Origin: Carallia brachiata
Taxonomy: Eukaryota > Streptophyta > Magnoliopsida > Malpighiales > Rhizophoraceae
Direction of reading: 5' to 3'
DNA: 64,000 bases
Assembly (NCBI GenBank): GCA_021464245.1
Contig: JADCRB010000068.1
Location: 4,626,830-4,690,829, forward strand
The position numbers were made by a program, and so were the translations under genes. Below are positions 54,011 through 64,000 of this stretch, one piece after another (the first letter of the stretch is position 1; every line of letters starts with the position of its first letter). The notes below the pieces were generated by a model, which made no database searches, was not told where the DNA came from, and saw only the letters and a list, made by a program, of their open reading frames with translations.

Positions 54011-55314
54011 ATGGTGGATAGCAATGCATCTTCTGGTTCTCCTGAGGAAACTCCAAACCCCAACCCCGATGGAAACGCACCTTCTGAGAGTGACCTCTCG
54101 CTTGACAACTTAGCTCGAAAAATTCAAGAATCTCTTGCTGTGGGGAAGAAACACAAGTTCTGGGAAACCCAACCAGTTGGACAGTTCAAAGATGTTGGAG
54201 ATACCAGTTTGCCTGAAGGTCCTATTGAACCCCCAACACTGCTGTCTGAGGTAAAACAAGAACCGTATAACCTTCCACCTTCAACCTCTATGAATGGATT
54301 ACTTGTGATATGGACTCTGAGATGTGCAATGAGGTCTACAACCTCTTAACTAATAACTATGTTGAGGATGATGAGAACTTGTTCAGATTTAATTACTCAA
54401 AGGAGTTTCTTCAGTGGGCTCTTCGCCCTCCAGGCTATTTCAAGAGCTGGCATATTGGTGTGCGAGTCAAAAGTTCAAAGAAACTAGTTGCTTTTATAAC
54501 TGGTATTCCTGCAAGAATTCGAGTCCATGATCATATCGTTAGCATGGCAGAGGTGAATTTTTGTGTGTTCACAAGAAGCTGAGAACAAAGAGGCTTGCTC
54601 CTGTCATGATTAAAGAGGTTACAAGGAGGGTTCACTTGGAGAACATCTGGCAAGCAGCTTATACTGCTGGAGTTGTTCTTCCTACACCAATATCATCTTG
54701 CCACTATTGGCATAGATCTTTGAATCCCAAGAAGCTGATTGACGTTGGTTTCTAGGCTTGGTCCGAGGATGACAATGAGTCGAACCATCAAGCTTTACAA
54801 GTTGCCAGAAGCTACTGCTACTCCAGGTTTTAGAAAGATGGAGCTCCATGATGTTCCTGGAGTTACAAGGCTAATTAGGAACTATTTGAGCCAGTTCATT
54901 GTTGCACCAGATTTTGATGAGAATGATATTGAGCATTGGGTTCTGCCAAAAGAGAACCTCATGGATAGTTATCTGGTTGAAAGTCCTGAAACACATGAGA
55001 TCACTGATTTCTGCAGCTTTTACACACTTCCTTCCTCCATCCTTGGAAACCAGAATTATTCAACTCTGAAGGCAGCTTATTCGTACTATAATATTTCAAC
55101 GAAGACTCCTCTGCTTCAGCTGATGAATGATGCTCTGATTGTTGCAAAGCGCAAGGACTATGACGTGTTCAATGCATTGGATGTCATGCACAATGAATCC
55201 TTCTTGAAGGAGCTGAAATTTGGTCCAGGCGATGGGAAACTCCATTATTATCTTTACAACTATCGGGTCAGACAACCATTGAAGCCATCAGAGCTTGGGT
55301 TGATACTCCTATAG
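54011..55314 (+). CDS. NMT1: Glycylpeptide N-tetradecanoyltransferase (N-myristoyltransferase 1), single coding exon; three indels
   Basis: Transfers myristate from myristoyl-CoA to the N-terminal glycine of target proteins in the cytosol and at ribosomes. The coding part is one exon; the leader has an intron at 52949-53991, and ATG 54011 is the first in the second exon after its splice acceptor. Seen: [14 protein letters not shown] near the start of the enzyme core, [90 protein letters not shown], the KFGPGDG loop, and the terminal LGLILL that supplies the C-terminal catalytic carboxylate. The frame breaks near 54289 (one T missing), 54558 (one T missing in a T run) and 54754 (two bases missing). 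Allowing for these the enzyme is 435 residues, equal to plant NMT1. Probably functional with sequence errors. Confidence 0.93.
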
Positions 55315-56489
55315 TCTGGACCCTTGACTGTACTTGGACCAATGTTAGGTTTCATTATATCAGTTAGTTTTGCTGATAATTTTGGTTGTAAGATTGCGTA
55401 AGTTTTGACATTCCAGATTTTATGTTTTGTTGTGCCAATTAAACAAACAATTTTGTCAGTTTTCTAAACAAACAAATTTGTAGAGTTTTCTTAACTCTTG
55501 GAACTTTTTGCTCTCAGTGCAATGTTTGGTCCTTATAACAATTGCCTGTAGGTGAGTTGGGAATGCTATCAAACCATTTTTTTTTATGTTAACTAAGAAC
55601 TCATTGATTCCGTTTCCTTGTTTTGAGAAGGAAAGTCCTGGATGAGACCTTTTTGACTTATTGCTGGGGGCGATCACCGGTCCGGAAACTGGCGGTTCCG
55701 GTTTGGCCCGCCGGCGGCCCTTTCTTATTGCTTTCATATTATGCTTTCAGTATACTGAGTCCATTTTTCTTTCCCCAATTATGCAGTAATATTTTGGATC
55801 AAGCAGTGTGTATCACTGTTTTTATCAAAGTACTTGTATCTGGGATTTAGATTTGTGGCATAAGTTGTCTTCTCTTTGATGCCTTCTGTGAAGGAGCAAC
55901 AAAGATCATGACGAGGAAGGTGGATGACGTACTCTCTTTAGCCTGAGCACTTGATACCTTTTGATCTGAGTACCATTTTTTTTGTTTTCCATTTTATTTT
56001 CACAAATAGAAAGGATATTCAATTATGATCACCTAACAGTCGCGAGTTTGTGTCACGAGAATATTTTGTGAAAATAAAAGTAAAATTACATACATTTGAT
56101 ATTTTTTTGAACCTCATCAATGTCAAAATCTTCATGTATTGAAAAGTTTTCAAAGTCGTTTGCATCTTCGCTCTTGCTCATTTTAATATCCCATCCGCCT
56201 CAAAATTTTGGTTTTGGGTGCAGTGAATCCAGCACAGATGGTAAAGGGACGGAATTTGCAATAGGCTTGTAGGACTGTATCATTAGATCAACCTCCCATG
56301 GTAGCGCCCTGCAATTCGAACTTCAACTCTTCAAGTTGCATTGACCATTAGCCCTCGCACCAAAATGTTTTTTTTTTTTTTTTTTTTTTTAAGTATCTCT
56401 TTTGTTGGGAAGTTAAAATTTAAATTCTAATTACTGAAACGAAAAATTTAGTTGAGATTTAAACTCTAGTTACTAAAACGAAAAATTTA
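55315..56489. other. 3' flank of NMT1 and intergenic DNA
   Basis: 55315-55560 is probable 3' untranslated sequence. A minus-strand frame at 55737-55456 has no recognised domain. Near 56425-56490 a block (aaacgaaaaatttaa after tctaattact / tctagttact) occurs twice beside T-runs, next to the LINE tail. Confidence 0.45.
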
Positions 56490-56490
56490 A

Positions 56491-57965
56491 CTTTTTTTTT
56501 TTTTTTTTGAGGAAAAGGATGTGCAAGCTTTATTCAAAACGAATTAACAATTACATCCTTATTAATCAAGTCAAAAACATGAGAATTACTACAGATCCAT
56601 GTAAATTCACCGAGATGCAACAAAGCTTCTTTGGCCAATGCATGGGCGACACCATTCCCCTCTCTATGGACACGGTTAATTCTAAATGACTGAAATTGGC
56701 AGGATAACTCTTTGATATCAGCTGCTAATAGACCACAAGATGAGGTTGTTGGTTGTTCACTTTGTACTGCTTTGACAGCCTCTAAACAATCACATTCGAA
56801 AAGAACATGTAGCAGAGATAGTTTTGCAGCCTTCCGTACTGCCTCTCGAATAACTAACAGCTCTAACAAAATTGGAGAGCAAGTGGCTAGACAGATGTTT
56901 AGAGAAAACTCAAATTGGTTCTCCTCGCTCTCCCCGGACTACAATACCAATGCCACCGCCATTTGCACCAAAAGTGGTATCTGTATTTACTTTAAATGAA
57001 CCAAAGGGAGGTGCTGTCCAAGAGGCTGACCTGTCAAGCGGCCGAGAAGTAGAATTGGCAGAATTGAGCTCACATTTGTAGTCCCAATACAAGTGCAAAG
57101 CCATATTGATGACTATTGGAGGTTGCAATGTTTTTTTCTCCACATGTAACACATCCCTCGCCCTCCAGATAGCCCACAACAGCATTAAGGCCATTTCAAC
57201 GGCTTTAATATCATGATTTTCTTTAATTAAAACAAGCCAGTAATGCAACTCAAACTGCGTGTATTCCCTGACCTGCAATCCAAGAGAGCTTGAAAGCCAT
57301 ATACCCACCACCCAAGGGCATTGGAAGAGAGCGCGGGAAGTGGTCTCAAGATCCACTCCACATCTTGGGAATAAAGGATCAACCTTCATCCCTTTATTCA
57401 GCAGATTAACCGTAGTAGGCAAGTAGCCATTACAAGCCCTCCAAGCAAAATGCTTTGCTTTGTTTGGGACTTGAAGGTGCCATAATAGCTTCCACTTCCC
57501 AAGAGCACCCTTTTGGGCTAAATGATAAGCACTCTTAGCAGAGTATGAGCCATTACGATCATAATGGCATATGACTTTGTCTTCAGGTCTGCGAAGGCTA
57601 AGGGGAATTGATAGAATCTGAGAGCTCTCTGATGGCATAAATAATTAACGAGCTAAACTCTCCTTCCACCATTGTGTATCAGGAACTATAAGGGTGGAAA
57701 CCATGTCAGATTCCAAAGGAACCTTTGGAGATAAAATACTGAAGCCGTTTTGATCAGGGAGCCACGGATCCAGACAAATATTCACCTTGCTTCCATCTCC
57801 AATTAACCACCTGATGCCTTTATTGATTGACGGCCTGACTTGTAAAAAGCTCCTCTAAATGTAGCTAGGAAAAAAACCCAATTACAGGCTTTCATTTTGC
57901 GCGCCATCAAGGAGCTTTTTTCGGTGATCAATCGCCACACCTGATTGCCAAGCATAACTGTAAAC
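56491..57965 (-). mobile_element. LINE 3' part: end of reverse transcriptase, zinc-binding and RNase H regions
   Basis: Minus-strand, broken frames follow the order of plant LINE ORF2 C-termini: LGNQVWRLITEKSSLMARKM (about 57955-57890), IRWLIGDGSKVNICLDPWLP (about 57815-57760), the zinc-binding domain at 57600-57290 (YSAKSAYHLA, WHLQVPNKAKHFAWRACNGY, LPTTVNLL), then an RNase H domain at 57000-56550 (FKVNTDTTFG, GGIGIVVRGERG, FECDCLEAVKAVQ, INRVHREGNGVAHALAKEAL). At least two frame breaks (about 57640 and 56890) make it inactive. A T-run at 56491-56508 corresponds to a poly(A) tail on the minus strand. The catalytic RT core is missing. Confidence 0.85.
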
Positions 57966-58017
57966 ATAAATTTAAAAAAAAAAAAAAAAGAGAAAAAAAA
58001 AATCAATAATAATCAGC

Positions 58018-58200
58018 TTATTCCTTTCGCATGTGTACTTTCACACGAAAAGTCGAATTATTCCTTTTGCACACATGTTTTCACACAGAAAAATCAACTT
58101 ATTCCTTTCGCACGCATACTTTCACACGGAAAATTCGGACTTATTCCTTTCACACGGAAAAGTCGACTTATTTCTTTAACGCGCATTCTTTCACACGATA
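58018..58200 (+). repeat. Five tandem units of about 41 bp
   Basis: Units start at 58018, 58058, 58099, 58141 and 58168 with ttattcctttcgcac-like sequence, then tactttcacacggaaaagtc-like sequence. The fourth unit is about 14 bp shorter. Stop-free reading makes a 101-codon frame across the array, but there is no evidence that it is a gene. Confidence 0.85.
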
Positions 58201-58210
58201 GGGGAAACCC

Positions 58211-58218
58211 TATAAATA
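58211..58218 (+). promoter_or_regulatory. TATA box downstream of the tandem array
   Basis: tataaata, in the context accctataaatagg, lies 11 bases after the last tandem unit. A transcript would start near 58245. It has no associated open frame in this window. Confidence 0.55.
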
Positions 58219-58889
58219 GGCCCTTACCCCTCAGTTCAAAACAGATTTAGAAAATCTGTAAATAGAAAAATACAAAAAATTTGAGAGAAAAAGAAAATTT
58301 TGAAAATCTCTCAAGAAAATTTCTCTTTTTTCTACGTGTTTTTACTCAGAAGTATATTCTCCTAACTCCTTTTTGAGAGATATTTTAGGCAATAAGTCCC
58401 AAACAATTTGCTGTTTCCATTTCTAAAATTATTTTTAGATTTATATTCTCTATAAATCTAAATTTATGAGAATATAAATTTAAAAATATCAAATTACTAT
58501 AAATTCAACTGGGATCAAGTTTCATACGACCCTCAGAAAAATTTAGACAGTTCATCCAAGAACAAGTTCCTTTAATACTCGGTGAAATTAAGTCAGATCG
58601 GTTCAGATCAGATCTCTACGGTCCTTAACCGTAATCTAAACGTCTAAATCAGATCCAGTTTTAGTATATCCAGTTCAAGAAAAAGCTGTGGAATTTACTG
58701 TTATCAAGATCAAACTTGTGTAACCATTGACGGAGTCAAAAAAGGAACACTAATCAGAAGATCTATAGAAATAGATCTCACGTAAATTTTCTTTTTATTT
58801 TACTATTTTTTATTATAATTTATTTTTATATTTTCGAATTTAATTATTTTAAACTCAAAATTTAGCCGTTACAATAACAACATTAAAAT

Positions 58890-59165
58890 TATAGAAATCT
58901 CAAAATCCCAAACCTCCCTCAATATTGGACATAGCAAGCTTGTTCCATGAGGAAAATCAGACTAAGGACTTGTAGCTCAATGAGCTTTTTCAATTTGGAA
59001 ACTGCATGCGGGGTCCTTAGCACACGACAGTTCCAACATATGGTTTTTATGGCGACTAACAGGGCTGCGCCGCAGCCGTTGCCGATCAAAAATTTGGAGA
59101 AACAAGAGGAGAGCACCCTGCAACATCCCCCAGCTTGAGCCTTTTAATACTTTCAAAATCTGTTT
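58890..59165 (-). mobile_element. LINE 5' part: start of ORF2 endonuclease
   Basis: The minus strand reads KTICWNCRVLRTPHAVSKLK and then LIFLMEQ, matching the start of plant LINE ORF2 endonuclease (typically KTICWNCRGLG...A...LK, then IFLMET). It has the same strand as the 3' LINE part at 56491-57965, so both probably come from one element that lost its middle and received the LTR-like segment. The frame ends after about 35 codons of endonuclease. Confidence 0.7.
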
Positions 59166-59169
59166 TGCC

Positions 59170-60518
59170 AGCCTCTGCCTTTTGGTATTTTCCTCTTCCG
59201 TACGAAAGACGTAGCACCAGTTATTTGGTTGGCTAAAATCTAAAATTGGTGTTTAATATTTAGATAATTATTTAATTATAAATACATTATTTTGTTTTTG
59301 TGAAATTAATTATTCATATTTACATCATTCCCTCGTGTGTTTGTATTTAGTTTGAGGGAATTTGATGAGAAAAGAAAAAGATTATGAAATTTTAATTAAA
59401 AAATATTATTATTATTGTATTATTTTTTTATAATTTTTTTTTTACAATTTTCTCATCAATTTAAATAATAAATTTTTTACTTTTTCTATAACAAATTACT
59501 ATTTATTTTCTTTCTCACAATTTTCTCATCAATTCAAATAAATTTATTTTTTCATAATTTTCTTTCTTATAATTTTATATCAATCCAAACGCAAAAAAAT
59601 CGAATGCTGCCATGTATTATCTTTTTTGCATTGTTATCAGGGATCTACGGATAAGATTTTGTCACCCATTATTATTATTATTTATTATTTAATTTTGACT
59701 CATATTCAAATTGAAAACTTTTAATCTTAGCCTAAAAATGACTCTGAATAGAATAATGTTGAGTAATTTTAAATAAATAATAATAAATAATTATATAATT
59801 TTATTTAATAATTTTGATAATTTAATAATTTTTTTATTTTTTTCAAGGAATTACAATTGGTGTGATTAGTCACCCATATTCTTTTCTTTTTTTGTCCAAT
59901 AATTAAAACATTATCTTATAAATATCATAGTCTTTAGATTTTTTTTGGGTCAAAAATGACTTTTTGACTGTTAATATCTTTATTTAATATTTTTTATAGA
60001 GATGATTTATTATCAGAGTATTATTAAACTTAAAATGAATAGAGATGATTTATTATCAGAGTACAAATATAAAAATTTAAATTTAAATTAATATTAAAAA
60101 AAAAAGCCTTTATAGATTGTAGCCCTCATCAGCGAGCGAGATTCATTTTAGAATCTTCAATAATCCAACTTTGACCATCTACAGCTACCGGTGGATGGCA
60201 TGGGATGGACACCTAATCAAACGTTCCCACAATGCACACAACTAACCTCTCGCCCACCAAAAAAATTAAAATAAAAGTAAAAATATAAAAATTGCAAAAA
60301 TTTTAAGCCTGCAAGAAAAATAAAAAGAAGCAAAAACCCCATTTTCCAGGGAACCAAACAAAACAGTCCTGAATCCTAAAATCGTAAAGCCTCCCTCTTT
60401 CATCTTTGTCTCAGTTTTTCCTTCTTTCTTTCTTCTTCTATTTTTAAACTGTTTTTGAGTTTTTTTTTTTAACCTTTTAATTGGGAATGTTTTGGTGAAG
60501 CTAATCTGCAAGTGAATC
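59170..60518. other. AT-rich intergenic and E2 gene promoter
   Basis: No gene recognised. 59340-59600 holds partially inverted AT-rich motifs (aattttctcatcaattcaaa repeated). The interval just before 60519 is the 5' leader of the E2 gene. Confidence 0.5.
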
Positions 60519-63500
60519 ATGGGTTATGCATCTCATTTAATCAATCACTCCAAAAGGGTATCTTCAAAATCCTTTCTTTCTGATCTCTCTGTCTTCAGGT
60601 TCCTTTTTTTTTTTCTTGCTTTTCTTTTATCATTCTTTTTTCCATTTTATTTTGAGTTTTCTAATTATTTTCTTTTATTTTGCAGTTAAGGAACCTCCCC
60701 AGCTTGCTGAGGCATGAGCATTCCGGTTTGGTTCGATGGTTTTCAAATGATTCTGGCCCCAATTTCAGTAAAACTGATGGTATGTGGTTGATTCTTAATG
60801 CTCTTTGGGTCTATACTTTTGTTGTTTCTTAGAAGGGGTTGGATTGTATATGGGATGTCCTTTGAATGTGAAATTTTGGTAAAAGGGTGTTTCGTGGGTG
60901 GGGGAGAGGGGCTCAATGTGTGTGAGTGAGCGTGATAGGATATTTGGAAGAAATTGTTGTGTCTGCTTTTCTGGAAGTCTCAGTAAAGCTTTAATTTGTG
61001 GGATCTGTGATTGTTGTTATAGAACGGTGAGCCTAGGTGTAACGATAAGGTTGCTCCATTATGACTTTGAATGTCATAAGTTGAAGTCGCAGAAACAATT
61101 TTTTGTGAAAGCAAGGATAAGGTCCCCTAGACACCACACTGAGGGAGGATTGTGCACTGGGAGCGCAATTTTTCGTGTGATCTTTGTTATAGTACTCTCT
61201 GTTCTCATATTTGTACCTATTGTGTAACGTCGGTTTTGGTATGCTTCTAGAGTTTGCTTGGCAATCAGGTTTTATTGGAAAACACGATAAACCTTCCTCA
61301 TGTAGTGTTAATTCTTTTATTTTCATGGTGAAATGTAACACAATATACCTGGATGATCTTTTCCTATAAACCTTCTTGTGTTTCTCGGCTGTGATTGAAA
61401 TTCCTTTTATCACATATTTATTTATTGAGCAGGAATTTTGCTATTATCTAATTGTTCATTGATTTTTATTCATCTGCCCAATGGTCTTCTGGACTGCTTT
61501 TTTTCTTTATGCGTGTTTGTGTTTTGTTGTAATAGGCCTCTGAGGTTGTATTTCATTTCTTTCTATTGCATTCTTCTTTGGTGGATATGTAATTGGAATT
61601 TGCATAAATTTTTGGTTTCCATGTTTTAAGACAAGTTTGCTATTTTAGATATTTGGAAGTTTCATCACAGTTCCTATATTCCTACCGGAAGCAAGAGGTC
61701 CTCAAGCACTATCACCAATAGCAATAGCAATGTAAGTGTTGCCATCCTTTTTAGTTGATGACCAAATTGTTCTGGCTTTACCCTTGATTTTCTGTTTTTT
61801 ACACTGCTTTTGAGATTTTACTACATTCAATTCTATTTGCAAAGTCTCACAGATGTACGTCTTGCCCTGTAGCTATCACCATTGGACGTGTATAAGAGGA
61901 ATGCTTCAAGGACAATAATGAAAATGGGGAATCCAACTTCTGGACAACTATCATCTAACAGTTTTTCATGGTATCAAACTGCTTTATTTCCATCGTGCTT
62001 GAATCTTGTATTTATAATTACTAGTGCCTAACTTTCATGCCTTTTCTTTTCTTGTAAGTCCACAAGCACATATAAGGAGAGGATTTGCATCTGACTCAGG
62101 TACATTGGGCATATCTAAATAGGAACTAGTTCATACAAATTTCGCAATGCAAAATAGAGGGAATAGCCAAAATATTTTTGGAGAGTGCTTCATTTGATGA
62201 TGAAAATAATGATCTGTGTTTTGCTTAACTGGCCCATAATTAACTGTTTTATGGTATGTTGCAGGCCTCCCTCCACACCAAGAGCTTGGAATGCCATCAC
62301 TCTCACCCACAATGACAGAGGCAAGTACACTTTTGGAACTCATTAGAATATCATTGCATGACCGATCTGCCAACAACTCTGTTCGTAATTACAGGGTAAT
62401 ATTGGAAAGTGGTTGAAGAAGGAGGGTGACAAAGTTTCTCCAGGTGAAGTCCTTTGCGAAGTTGAAACGGTAGGAACCCATCCTGTTTGTGGTCAAATTC
62501 CAACTCTGATTTAAATCTAGTGCTTGTCGAGGAACTTGATTCTTTGTCTTGTTGTAATTCAGGATAAAGCAACTGTTGAGATGGAGTGCATGGAAGAAGG
62601 TTATCTTGCAAAGATAATAAAGGGAGATGGTTCAAAAGGAATTCAAGTTGGTGAGGTACGACTTCATCTGGCATGTGCATATCTATATCTTTCTTTCATT
62701 GTTTCATTGCTGACAAAATAGAAGGCAAGGCATCTTGGATGTGCCACACCTTTTGGATAGTCCTTTAGCTTGTGTAAAAAACAAAAAAAAAAAAGGACAT
62801 TCATGTAGTTGGTGGTGATTATACTTTGTCTGATAACATATTTTTTACCCATTTAGATTATTGCTATTACTGTTGAGGATGAGGAAGACGTCGTAAAATT
62901 TAAGGATTACAGTCCTTCCAAATCAGAAACTAGTGAGCCTGTGCCTAAAGAGCCATCTCCTTCTCTCCCAGCAACCCCACCCAAAAAGGAGAAAATTGAG
63001 GAACCAGTTAGTTCAAAAGAATCAAAGATCTCCAAGCCCAGTGCAGTGTCCTCTGAAGATCGCATTTTTGCTAGTCCTCTTGCAAGAAAGTTGGCTGAAG
63101 ATCACAATGTTAGTGATTTGATATGCTTTACCAATTTTGGTGCAAATGCAGCTAACTGTCTGCTGCAAGCCAAATCTAGCTTACATGCATTCTTTTGCTT
63201 TCTCTATCATGAAATTTAGGTGCCTCTCTCAAGCATTAAGGGAACAGGTCCTGATGGACGCATTGTGAAGGCTGATATTGAAGACTACTTGGGTATGATG
63301 TGCTCAACTCTATAATTTTTATGAAATGAAAGCTAATTTGTTGTTCTCTATCTAAGTGCTGCCGTGAAAGGGAGGAAAATTTTCTTTGTGGGTTTCATCC
63401 CCCAGTACTTTTTTAGTAGCCATTGTTGCTTAACTGACTTTTGCACCCTGTAGCTGCACCAGGGAAAGAGGTTTCAGCAAGAATCCCTAGTGCCAAGGAT

Positions 63501-63981
63501 ACCGCAGCTACTGCTATCGATTACGTAGACATACCTCATTCTCAAATAAGAAAGGTGAATCAAGAACATATTTGTACTAAGCTTAACCCAATTGCTAAGA
63601 TAACTTTATGTGCAAAAGTATTTGTGGGTATATCCTTATTTTGATATTTGCACTCATTTGCTTACAATTTTTCTGACCAACAATTCATCAATTGCTAATT
63701 TTAGTCTATAAATTGTAGCTTATCAATGTAGACCTTTAAAGTCCAACACATACTTAGCAATGTGGACTTTTATGGTGACAAATAAGTTCCCTCTGATGTG
63801 TTGGAGCTCTCTCCAATGCCTCGTGCATGATGCTTTTTCTTATTGGCATTTAGAAGAGTCTCCTCTGAAAAAAATTTCTGGTATGGTTTGTACAGGTTAC
63901 TGCTTCACGCTTATTGCTCTCAAAGCAGACCATTCCTCATTATTATTTGACGGTAGATACATGCGTTGACAGACTTATGGA
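60519..63981 (+). CDS. LTA3: Pyruvate dehydrogenase E2 (dihydrolipoyllysine acetyltransferase), mitochondrial; 3' part outside the window
   Basis: Core enzyme of the mitochondrial pyruvate dehydrogenase complex; transfers acetyl groups from lipoamide to CoA. Exons: 60519-60557, 60686-60779, 61649-61731, 61873-61970, 62059-62099, 62265-62320, 62395-62469, 62563-62655, 62857-63108, 63220-63292, 63454-63554, 63896-63981 and on past the window end. All phases agree with no frame break; 363 residues are visible of about 630 expected. Order: basic, Ser/Arg-rich mitochondrial presequence ([13 protein letters not shown]...), lipoyl domain at about 122-200 ([20 protein letters not shown], lipoyl-Lys in ETDKATVEM, K164), Pro/Lys/Ser-rich linker, E3-binding domain at about 263-300 ([28 protein letters not shown]), and the start of the catalytic domain ([20 protein letters not shown]). 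The intron after exon 6 is GC-AG (gcaagt). It resembles Arabidopsis At3g52200 most; orthology not proven. Confidence 0.93.
61026..61183 (+). mobile_element. Au-type SINE in intron 2 of the E2 gene
   Basis: The body follows the plant Au SINE pattern: gagcctaggtgtaacg, ataaggttgctccatta, a box B-like region (agttgaagtc), cagaaacaa, aaggataaggt and attgtgcactggga near the 3' end with a short T tail. A 12-bp target duplication with one mismatch (ttgttatagaac / ttgttatagtac) lies at 61014-61025 and 61184-61195. It is about 15-20 per cent diverged by eye, so an old insertion. It has the same strand as the gene. Confidence 0.85.
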
Positions 63982-64000
63982 GTAAGTATTAGTTTCTCCC

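Larger units (their letters stand above)
57999..58880 (+). other. LTR-like promoter segment with tandem repeats, between two LINE parts
   Basis: Five tandem units precede a TATA box, followed by an untranslated leader-like stretch of about 650 bp with no long frame, ending in AT-rich DNA and cgttacaataacaaca. The order of repeat, TATA box and leader resembles the U3-R-U5 layout of an LTR or a pararetroviral promoter-leader. No primer-binding site, coding region or clean target duplication was seen, so a solo LTR is a hypothesis only. Confidence 0.4.

Noticed and set aside
57945..58250. 101-codon plus-strand frame with repeated residues
   Set aside because: It reads through the 41-bp tandem array; repeat periodicity, not coding constraint, explains it.

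Overview
The window is nuclear DNA from a flowering plant, most likely a eudicot. The evidence is AT-rich intergenic DNA, short GT-AG introns, plant-specific gene families (ALA-type flippase, plant casein kinase 1-like, DUF3511, plant mitochondrial E2) and plant transposons including an Au-type SINE. I cannot name the species. One ambiguous base (N, near 21634) and about eleven small indels in otherwise intact conserved exons suggest a draft-quality assembly.

Layout. 1-17 kb is gene-poor and transposon-rich. It holds an intronless PDS5-like pseudogene at the left edge, a 1.9-kb Mutator-like element with a SINE inserted exactly at its right target duplication, a small TAA-flanked MITE, the first copy of a GA/CT-rich repeat element, related AT-rich MITEs and a hAT element with an 8-bp target duplication. 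17.4-20.5 kb carries coatomer zeta (COPI). 20.9-25 kb holds a LINE tail, the second, inverted GA/CT element and AT-rich tandem repeats. 28-33 kb carries a P4-ATPase lipid flippase of the ALA4-7 type. 37-41.3 kb carries a casein kinase 1-like gene. 42.8-43.2 kb carries a DUF3511 gene on the minus strand. 46.1-49.1 kb carries eIF4A on the minus strand. 52.8-55.3 kb carries glycylpeptide N-tetradecanoyltransferase (NMT1). 56.4-59.2 kb is a broken LINE with an LTR-like promoter segment between its two parts. 60.5 kb to the end is the 5' part of a mitochondrial pyruvate dehydrogenase E2 gene.

The seven real genes are ordinary housekeeping genes and do not form a pathway or cluster: vesicle coat, lipid flippase, signalling kinase, unknown, translation initiation, protein lipidation and pyruvate oxidation. 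I found no operon, CRISPR array, or convincing new system. The points most worth a second look are: (1) the cluster of frame-breaking indels in four adjacent conserved genes, where correcting each indel gives exactly the family length; (2) the paired GA/CT-core elements; (3) the nested MULE/SINE sharing one target site; (4) tandem duplications of roughly 130-220 bp in early introns of three different genes; (5) the LTR-like segment with 40-bp tandem repeats abutting a TATA box.
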